In this document: in pieces, positions 1-7,046 of the stretch
Numbering within the stretch: the stretch's first letter is position 1
Layout: each line of letters opens with the position of its first letter
Origin: Acanthosoma haemorrhoidale
Taxonomy: Eukaryota > Arthropoda > Insecta > Hemiptera > Acanthosomatidae
Reading direction: 5' to 3'
NCBI GenBank assembly: GCA_930367205.1
Contig: CAKNEZ010000002.1
Coordinates: forward strand, 1,742,745-1,806,744
DNA: 64,000 nt
Made by a program: the position numbers and the translations under genes
The notes under the pieces: generated by a model
The model's input: the letters and a program-made list of their open reading frames with translations, nothing else
Database searches by the model: none
Told to the model about the DNA's origin: nothing

Positions 1-1718
1 GGCCTATAGATATACTGTGGATGCCTCGTTATTATAACTCCAAAAACTGGCCAGCAATCACGCCTCGAGTCAGCTCATCATCACCTATTAAACCTCCATT
101 CAGTCCGTACTGCTACTACATTGCATTAAGCTAGTCGCGGAGCCAGGGTTAGAGCTCTCTGCGAACACTGATTCAGTTTCGAATCATTATTGCCGCGTTT
201 AAATTTCGGGAAATCCTAAAAATTTTTATGATCTATATTGGCAATTTTATTTTAGGATAGGAGGGGGCCGTTCTCATAGCGCAATTAAAAATATCTTTTT
301 TAAATAACTTTAAAAATTATCTAATATTGATGTATTCAAATATCTTGTAACTATATAAATGCATTGTTGAAAAGAAAATCTCCTAGCAATACAAAAAAAA
401 AATTAAATTAATTTAGCGTTTTGCTGGCCTTGGAGAAACTACGCCCATATGATTAGCAGAATATTCCTCGTAAAGACGTAATTTAATACACTACTTATAT
501 ATGAATCCACGTTTATTGGCAATGCACGAAAAGAGCTGACTGTTGTTCCTCAATCCTACTCTATTATCAGATATTCCTTTGGATCGCTACATTACTTAAC
601 ATATTCAAACACAAATGCCTGCTTAAAACCCCCCTCCAGAATCCACAATACATTCTAACCGATAGGCCGCCTTAATTCGTTTAAGACTTTATGGAACATC
701 CATGAGAAAAGCATTCCGAACCTCTACCCAAAGAGGATCGAAGATTAATTTAACAGTAGGGCTCAACAAGGTATCGGGTGGTTTGTTTATGGAAACCACC
801 CTTTGCCTGTTGGGCGAAGCCTGAAAGGCAACGAGTCCACGGTTGTGCCTCCTGGGCGGACATGGAAACCAACCGATATTACAAAAAGACTTATTTTTGA
901 AAAGTTTTACATTTTATTTAAGTAAGGTGTAAGACTGTCTAAAACCTCAAAAAAATGTGCAACATATTGTTTCATTTTTTTATGAATCCTTTGAATTATA
1001 TTCATTTTACGTACATAACTTTGGTTTCTTTCAATGATAGTAAGTATTATAACAAAGTAAAGGCTGGATCAATCAGAAGAAGTGATATATCTTCCGAAAA
1101 TACTTAAAGAACATTAATATATTCAGTCCTCATTTGATATCTATACATTTGTTTTATTATTCATTAGTGATTTCTTCCTGGAATACATTTAATTTTTCTA
1201 CCTAACGGGTCCTACAAATGTTGAGACGACTAAAGGCCCAATGTAATTGAAGTATAGTCAAAGGACCCATAGATTGTTGTTGGCAACAAAAAAAGTGAGG
1301 AATTTGGGTCAGCTTAAAATTGCCCTTCGCCAGTAAGGCTTTAGCTATACTAAAACTAAATACATCGTAATATGAGTTGGCTATCTTTTCAATTCACAAT
1401 TGGCTACAGTACATTACTAAGAAGTATGTTACTGTGGTTTTCATTGAGCAACAGCAACATTGATAAGCAATTATTTATTATAAGCAATTATCCATTGCAC
1501 GCAAACGTTTTTTTTTGTCCCAGAGATCGATTACATCACCTACATTCGATAATTCACTAACTGAAACTAAAAATTCGCAATCAACAAAAAAAAAGTCTTC
1601 ATTGATTCTTTATAAGATTGTTGTGGCCACCTCTTAATTATAAATAATTAAATGTTCCCCTCTTCTCGAATCATATTATACCTGTCTATGTTTCAATATT
1701 GGTTGTTAATAAAGATTA
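1..1718 (+). repeat. Macrosatellite unit U0 (3' part)
   Basis: This is the 3' two-thirds of a unit; the window opens inside the 89-codon ORF, whose reading frame ends at about 135. The 62-codon ORF lies at 1372-1560. A 9-bp inverted repeat, ATCCTAAAA at 213-221 and its complement at 250-258, is intact. The ORF stop is TAG, as AAGCTAG, which I see again only in U1 and U21; most units have AAGTTAG. This links the two window edges and implies that the array continues beyond both. Confidence 0.95.
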
Positions 1719-1804
1719 TGACGTCAGTGAGTGTAGGGGGGGGAGCTAGTGTGGTGGGGGCCCATCCCGACTTCTTCTAGCCACCTGGTGGCCCGGCTAT
1801 ATAA
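1708..1804 (+). promoter_or_regulatory. Poly(A) signal / CRE / TATA module entering U1
   Basis: AATAAA at 1708-1713 is followed by a GT- and G-rich stretch of the kind found downstream of polyadenylation sites. A perfect CRE octamer TGACGTCA lies at 1719-1726, then G8, the palindrome CCACCTGGTGG, and TATATAA at 1798-1804. One RNA could end and the next begin within about 100 bp. Transcription is predicted from composition and order only. The same module recurs at every unit boundary except at U13, which has lost the forward TATA. Confidence 0.7.
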
Positions 1805-1828
1805 GCAGTGGGAGTAGACCGGATTGCC

Positions 1829-1970
1829 ATAACGAACCGGACCGTCACTTGGAACACTACTCTCTATTCTCTCTCTGCACTGGCTTTGCAACTTTATTGA
1901 AACCGTGGTCTTCTCATTGAACTACTTCTGCATCTTTCTCTCCTTACCTCGCTATCTTTTAGTCCGGCGT
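1829..1970 (+). other. Predicted transcript leader, pyrimidine-rich
   Basis: If transcription starts about 30 bp after the TATA box, the RNA begins near 1828 and opens with a long pyrimidine-rich leader (CT-rich runs at 1859-1878 and 1927-1960). It ends with a tract that closely resembles a 3' splice site: pyrimidines, then CTATCTTTTAG ending at 1961. The leader is well conserved in all units except U13, where it is deleted, and it is displaced by the LINE in U5. Start site and splicing are both unproven. Confidence 0.4.
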
Positions 1971-2314
1971 TGTCAGACCAGACCCCAAATTTTCCTATTG
2001 GGAATCTCTGCCTTCGTCTGGCTAGAACTAGCATCTCCTTAGGAGAGACCTCTCCCTCGTGGACAATAGTTGCCCAGGCCCTACAAACTTACCTCGTAGC
2101 GTTTCCTACCAGTCTGCTTTTCTCCGGTTCACACTCGCATTTGGGATCCACACGGTTTTTGCCTACCCTTAGAAACCGAGTGTGAATTCGTGGTCATTCC
2201 GAGAGCACATAAACTACCTATAAACCTACCCTGTACCTCTTCTCCGGAACATAGTGCTTTGTATGGGCACACACGTTCTAAAGATCTTATAGAGTCAGAT
2301 CTAAGTGAATTGAA

Positions 2315-2343
2315 CCTGCCTGCCGATTAGGTTGGCAGCCAGG
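2315..2343 (+). ncRNA. Foldback stem 1 of GC-rich structured region
   Basis: CCTGCCTGCC at 2315-2324 can pair with GGCAGCCAGG at 2334-2343 across a 9-base loop, with nine of ten positions complementary. It is the first of a run of foldbacks inside a GC-rich island of an otherwise AT-rich unit. The segment is nearly invariant across copies. Whether it is transcribed and folds is not shown by the sequence. Confidence 0.5.
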
Positions 2344-2372
2344 GTGAAAGACCACAGGTTCCCCAGATTTAT

Positions 2373-2407
2373 CTCTTATTGGGCGCTCGCCGGACGGCGG
2401 CTAAGAG
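2373..2407 (+). ncRNA. Foldback stem 2 (nested hairpin)
   Basis: CTCTTA at 2373-2378 pairs with TAAGAG at 2402-2407. Within it CGCC (2388-2391) pairs with GGCG (2396-2399) around a GGAC loop. Variation in other units mostly spares pairing: U4 loses one loop base, U19 has a loop change (GGAT), and U5 changes a G-C pair to a G-T wobble. This pattern is suggestive but rests on few sites. Confidence 0.5.
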
Positions 2408-2430
2408 GTTGTGGTGACCCTAGCCCACGG

Positions 2431-2478
2431 CGGGCGTCTCCTCCCCACCTTGGGGATCCTCAAATCCGATAACGCCCG
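2431..2478 (+). ncRNA. Foldback stem 3 (closing stem plus inner hairpin)
   Basis: CGGGCGT at 2431-2437 is perfectly complementary to ACGCCCG at 2472-2478. Inside, CCCC (2443-2446) can pair with GGGG (2452-2455) around ACCTT; GGAT and ATCC (2454-2457, 2464-2467) offer a competing stem. The 89-codon ORF begins 7 bp after the closing stem. In U12 a 29-bp palindromic insertion sits in the ACCTT apical loop. Confidence 0.5.
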
Positions 2479-2484
2479 ACCAAG

Positions 2485-2754
2485 ATGAAGATATACATAT
2501 TTAGTCATATTGTAGAATATATAGCTCGTAAAATTCTATTTAAACCAAGTTATTCAAATGGCAAACAACATCTCTGGCTCAACACATTCATGCAATTATC
2601 CATAGAAATTGAAGTAGCATGGCCTATAGATATACTGTGGATTCCTCGTTATTATAACTCCAAAAACTGGCCAGCAATCACGCCTCGATTCAGCTCATCA
2701 TCACCTATTAAACCTCCATTCAGTCCGTACTGCTACTACATTGCATTAAGCTAG
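2485..2754 (+). other. 89-codon ORF, representative copy; probably not a gene
   Basis: An ATG-started ORF of 89 codons that I do not recognise. It has no signal peptide, zinc-binding or catalytic motif that I can see. It is open in most units (for example at 5105, 7727, 10345, 17416, 20039, 22658, 25276, 27894, 30510, 33127, 35775, 38591, 55443, 58037, 60657 and 63277). Against coding: the start is CTG in U14, U15 and U16; the C-terminus is replaced in U17; and replacement changes between copies (Ile/Val, Trp/Arg, Trp/Ser, Pro/His, Ser/Cys, Tyr/Ser, Arg/Gln, Leu/Ser and others) outnumber silent ones roughly as expected without selection. A translated micro-ORF in an RNA cannot be excluded. 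Confidence 0.3.
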
Positions 2755-2806
2755 TCGCGGAGCCAGGGTTAGAGCTCTCTGCGAACACTGATTCAGTTTC
2801 GAATCA
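2755..2806 (+). other. tRNA-like A-box/B-box pair, degenerate
   Basis: TCGCGGAGCCAGG at 2755-2767 is followed by a stretch resembling a tRNA D-arm. GTTTCGAATCA at 2796-2806 resembles a B box, at a start-to-start spacing (41 bp) close to that of a tRNA gene. The flanks do not make a T stem or acceptor stem, so this is not a functional tRNA gene. It could be a fossil of a tRNA-derived sequence or chance. U14, U15, U16 and U18 lack about 25 bp between the two boxes. Confidence 0.25.
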
Positions 2807-3395
2807 TTATTGCCGCGTTTAAATTTCGGGAAATCCAAAAAATTTTTATGATCTATATTGGCAATTTTATTTTAGGATAGGAGGGGGCCGTTCTCATAGC
2901 GCAATTAAAAATATCTTTTTTAAATAACTTTAAAAATTATCTAATATTAAAGTATTCAAATATCTTGTAACTATATAAATGCATTGTTGAAAAGAAAATC
3001 TCCTAGCAATACAAAAAAAAAATTAAATTAATTTAGCGTTTTGCTGGCCTTGGAGAAACTACGCCCATATGATTAGCAGAATATTCCTCGTGAAGACGTA
3101 ATTTAATACACTACTCATATATGAATCCACGTTTATTGGCAATGCACGAAAAGAGCTGACTGTTGTTCCTCAATCCTACTCTATTATCAGATATTCCTTT
3201 GGATCGCTACATTACTTAACATATTCAAACACAAATGCCTGCTTAAAACCCCCCTCCAGAATCCACAATACATTCTAACCGATAGGCCGCCTTAATTCGT
3301 TTAAGACTTTATGGAACATCCATGAGAAAAGCATTCCGAACCTCTACCCAAAGAGGATCGAAGATTAATTTAACAGTAGGGCTCAACAAGGTATC
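2807..3395 (+). other. AT-rich unit middle, no gene seen
   Basis: About 590 bp without a credible ORF. It contains A- and T-rich runs, the long inverted repeat ATCCTAAAA/TTTTAGGAT near its start (intact in most units, broken here), a short G-rich patch, and otherwise unique-looking sequence that is strongly conserved between units. I recognise nothing further in it. Confidence 0.6.
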
Positions 3396-3495
3396 GGGTG
3401 GTTTGTTTATGGAAACCACCCTTTGCCTGTTGGGCGAAGCCTAAAAGGCAACGAGTCCACGGTTGTGCCTCCTGGGCGGACATGGAAACCAACCG
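3396..3495 (+). ncRNA. Three-hairpin structured cluster
   Basis: Three consecutive foldbacks within 100 bp. GGGTGGTTT (3396-3404) pairs perfectly with AAACCACCC (3413-3421). TTGCCT (3423-3428) pairs with AGGCAA (3446-3451) and encloses GGC-GAA-GCC. CGGTTG (3460-3465) pairs with CAACCG (3490-3495). The block is among the best conserved parts of the unit. Exceptions: U3, U6, U7, U8 and U9 lack one C in the last stem, and U8 has one changed base in the first. I know no RNA family that matches. Confidence 0.5.
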
Positions 3496-3826
3496 ATATT
3501 ACAAAAAGACTTATTTTTGAAAAGTTTTACATTTTATTTAAGTAAGGTGTAAGACTGTCTAAAACCTCAAAAAAATGTGCAACATATTGTTTCATTTTTT
3601 TATGAATCCTTTGAATTATATTCATTTTACGTACATAACTTTGGTTTCTTTCAATGATAGTAAGTATTATAACAAAGTAAAGGCTGGATCAATCAGAAGA
3701 AGTGATATATCTTCCGAAAATACTTAAAGAACATTAATATATTCAGTCCTCATTTGATACCTATACATTTGTTTTATTATTCATTAGTGATTTCTTCCTG
3801 GAATACATTTAATTTTTCTACCTAAC

Positions 3827-3909
3827 GGGTCCTACAAATGTTGAGACGACTAAAGGCCCAATGTAATTGAAGTATAGTCAAAGGACCCATAGATTGTTGT
3901 TGGCAACAA
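3827..3909 (+). ncRNA. Nested hairpin plus short hairpin near 3' end of unit
   Basis: GGGTCCT (3827-3833) pairs with AGGACCC (3882-3888); inside it GACTA (3848-3852) pairs with TAGTC (3875-3879). Immediately after, TTGTT (3897-3901) and AACAA (3905-3909) form a tight hairpin. All lie upstream of the 62-codon ORF and are nearly invariant between units. Confidence 0.45.
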
Positions 3910-3991
3910 AAAAAGTGAGGAATTTGGGTCAGCTTAAAATTGCCCTTCGCCAGTAAGGCTTTAGCTATACTAAAACTAAATACATCGTAAT

Positions 3992-4180
3992 ATGAGTTGG
4001 CTATCTTTTCAATTCACAATTGGCTACAGTACATTACTAAGAAGTATGTTACTGTGGTTTTCATTGAGCAACAGCAACATTGATAAGCAATTATTTATTA
4101 TAAGCAATTATCCATTGCACGCAAACGTTTTTTTTTGTCCCAGAGATCGATTACATCACCTACATTCGATAATTCACTAA
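3992..4180 (+). other. 62-codon ORF, representative copy; probably not a gene
   Basis: An ATG-started ORF rich in Leu, Ile and Phe, of no family I recognise. Copies recur in most units (1372, 11852, 18924, 21545, 24164, 26782, 29399, 34634, 37280, 40098, 46761, 49357, 51951, 54327, 56924, 59543, 62163). It is disrupted in several: U3 has TAA in place of CAA at 9329-9331, and T-run length changes shift the frame in U2 and U10. Such easy loss argues against a conserved peptide. Confidence 0.25.
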
Positions 4181-4327
4181 CTGAAACTAAAAATTCGCAA
4201 TCAACAAAAAAAAAGTCTTCATTGATTCTTTATAAGATTGTTGTGGCCACCTCTTAATTATAAATAATTAAATGTTCCCCTCTTCTCGAATCATATTATA
4301 CCTGTCTATGTTTCAATATTGGTTGTT

Positions 4328-4424
4328 AATAAAGATTATGACGTCAGTGAGTGTAGGGGGGGGAGCTAGTGTGGTGGGGGCCCATCCCGACTTCTTCTAG
4401 CCACCTGGTGGCCCGGCTATATAA
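4328..4424 (+). promoter_or_regulatory. Poly(A)/CRE/TATA module entering U2
   Basis: AATAAA 4328-4333, CRE 4339-4346, G8, TATATAA 4418-4424. All elements match the U1 module. Confidence 0.7.
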
Positions 4425-6960
4425 GCAGTGGGAGTAGACCGGATTGCCATAACGAACCGGACCGTCACTTGGAACACTACTCTCTATACTCTCTCTGCAC
4501 TGGCTTTGCAACTTTATTGAAACCGTGGTCTTCTCATTGAACTACTTCTGCATCTTTCTCTCCTTACCTCGCTATCTTTTAGTCCGGCGTTGTCAGACCA
4601 GACCCCAAATTTTCCTATTGGGAATCTCTGCCTTCGTCTGGCTAAAACTAGCATCTCCTTAGGAGAGACCTCTCCCTCGTGGACAATAGTTGCCCAGGCC
4701 CTACAAACTTACCTCGTAGCGTTTCCTACCAGTCTGCTTTTCTCCGGTTCACACTCGCATTTGGGATCCACACGGTTTTTGCCTACCCTTAGAAACCGAG
4801 TGTGAATTCGTGGTCATTCCGAGAGCACATAAACTACCTATAAACCTACCCTGTACCTCTTCTCCGGAACATAGTGCTTTGTAGGGGCACACACGTTCTA
4901 AAGATCTTATAGAGTCAGATCTAAGTGAATTGAACCTGCCTGCCGATTAGGTTGGCAGCCAGGGTGAAAGACCACAGGTTCCCCAGATTTATCTCTTATT
5001 GGGCGCTCGCCGGACGGCGGCTAAGAGGTTGTGGTGACCCTAGCCCACGGCGGGCGTCTCCTCCCCACCTTGGGGATCCTCAAATCCGATAACGCCCGAC
5101 CAAGATGAAGATATACATATTTAGTCATATTGTAGAATATATAGCTCGTAAAATTCTATTTAAACCAAGTTATTCAAATGGCAAACAACATCTCTGGCTC
5201 AACACATTCATGCAATTATCCATAGAAATTGAAGTAGCATGGCCTATAGATATACTGTGGATGCCTCGTTATTATAACTCCAAAAACTGGCCAGCAATCA
5301 CGCCTCGAGTCAGCTCATCATCACCTATTAAACATCCATTCTGTCCGTACTGCTACTACATTGCATTAAGTTAGTCGCGGAGCCAGGGTTAGAGCTCTCT
5401 GCGAGCACTGATTCAGTTTTGAATCAATATTGCCGCGTTTAAAATTCGGGAAATCCTAAAAATTTTTATGATCTATATTGGCAATTTTATTTTAGGATAG
5501 GAGGGGGGCCGTTCTCATAGCGCAATTAAAAATATATTTTTTAAATAACTTTAAAAATTATCTAATATTGAAGGATTCAAATATCTTGTAACTATATAAA
5601 TGCATTGTTGAAAAGAAAATCTCCTAGCAATACAAAAAAAAATTAAATTAATTTAGCGTTTTGCTGGCCTTGGAGAAACTACGCCCATATGATTAGCAGA
5701 ATATTCCTCGTAAAGACGTAATTTAATACACTACTCATATATGAATCCACGTTTATTGGCAATGCACGAAAAGAGCTGACTGTTGTTCCTCAATCCTACT
5801 CTATTATCAGATATTCCTTTGGATCGCTACATTACTTAACATATTCAAACACAAATGCCTGCTTAAAACCCCCCTCCAGAATCCACAATACATTCTAACC
5901 GATAGGCCGCCTTAATTCGTTTAAGACTTTATGGAACATCCATGACAAAAGCATTCCGAACCTCTACCCAAAGAGGATCGAAGATTAATTTAACAGTAGG
6001 GCTCAACAAGGTATCGGGTGGTTTGTTTATGGAAACCACCCTTTGCCTGTTGGGCGAAGCCTAAAAGGCAACGAGTCCACGGTTGTGCCTCCTGGGCGGA
6101 CATGGAAACCAACCGATATTACAAAAAGACTTATTTTTGAAAAGTTTTACATTTTATTTAAGTAAGGTGTAAGACTGTCTAAAACCTCAAAAAAATGTGC
6201 AACATATTGTTTCATTTTTTTATGAATCCTTTGAATTATATTCATTTTACGTACATAACTTCGGTTTCTTTCAATGATAGTAAGTATTATAACAAAGTAA
6301 AGGCTGGATCAATCAGAGGAAGTGATATATCTTCCGAAAATACTTAAAGAACATTAATATATTCAGTCCTCATTTGATATCTATACATTTGTTTTTTTAT
6401 TCATTAGTGATTTCTTCCTGGAATACATTTAATTTTTCTACCTAACGGGTCCTACAAATGTTGAGACGACTAAAGGCCCAATGTAATTGAAGTATAGTCA
6501 AAGGACCCATAGATTGTTGGTGGCAACAAAAAAAGTGAGGAATTTGGGTCAGCTTAAAATTGCCCTTTGCCAGTAAGGCTTTAGCTATACTAAAACTAAA
6601 TACATCGTAATATGAGTTGGCTATCTTTTCAATTCACAATTGGCTACAGTACATTACTAAGAAGTATGTTACTGTGGTTTTCATTGAGCAACAGCAACAT
6701 TGATAAGCAATTATTTATTATAAGCAATTATCCGTTGCACGCAAACGTTTTTTTTTTTGTCCCAGAGATCGATTACATCACCTACATTCGATAATTCACT
6801 AACTGAAACTAAAAATTCGCAATCAACAAAAAAAAAGTCTTCATTGATTCTTTATAAGATTGTTGTGGCCACCTCTTAATTATAAATAATTAAATGTTCC
6901 CCTCTTCTCGAATCATATTATACCTGTCTATGTTTCAATATTGGTTGTTAATAAAGATTA
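4339..6960 (+). repeat. Macrosatellite unit U2 (complete, 2622 bp)
   Basis: The 89-codon ORF is at 5105-5374 with Pro to His and Ser to Cys changes near its end, shared with U3 and U5. The 62-codon ORF (6612-6794) ends two codons early because a T-run has lengthened. A G-run of six (GGGGGGCC) follows the ATCCTAAAA inverted repeat, one longer than in U0 and U1. Confidence 0.97.
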
Positions 6961-7046
6961 TGACGTCAGTGAGTGTAGGGGGGGGAGCTAGTGTGGTGGG
7001 GGCCCATCCCGACTTCTTCTAGCCACCTGGTGGCCCGGCTATATAA
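6950..7046 (+). promoter_or_regulatory. Poly(A)/CRE/TATA module entering U3
   Basis: AATAAA 6950-6955, CRE 6961-6968, G8, TATATAA 7040-7046. Confidence 0.7.

Larger units (their letters stand above)
1719..4338 (+). repeat. Macrosatellite unit U1 (complete, 2620 bp)
   Basis: This copy is used as the reference for sub-features. It holds the 89-codon ORF at 2485-2754 and the 62-codon ORF at 3992-4180. Private changes include Met to Ile and Val to Phe in the 89-codon ORF, and ATCCAAAAA in place of ATCCTAAAA, which breaks that inverted repeat. The stop context AAGCTAG is shared with U0 and U21. No similarity to a known gene family is apparent to me anywhere in the unit. Confidence 0.97.

Noticed and set aside
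1970..2185. A 71-codon frame recurring in almost every unit
   Set aside because: It starts at TTG, not ATG, lies in the leader, and has no recognisable domain. Eukaryotic initiation at this TTG is not credible; its openness reflects low divergence between copies.
1719..4338. The whole unit as an LTR or a full LTR retrotransposon in tandem
   Set aside because: The poly(A) signal lies upstream of the TATA box, not downstream as in an LTR. There is no primer-binding site, polypurine tract or pol remnant in the unit.
1719..4338. rDNA spacer, 5S, histone or U-snRNA repeat
   Set aside because: No rRNA, histone or snRNA sequence is recognisable in any unit, although those are the usual tandem gene repeats of this size.
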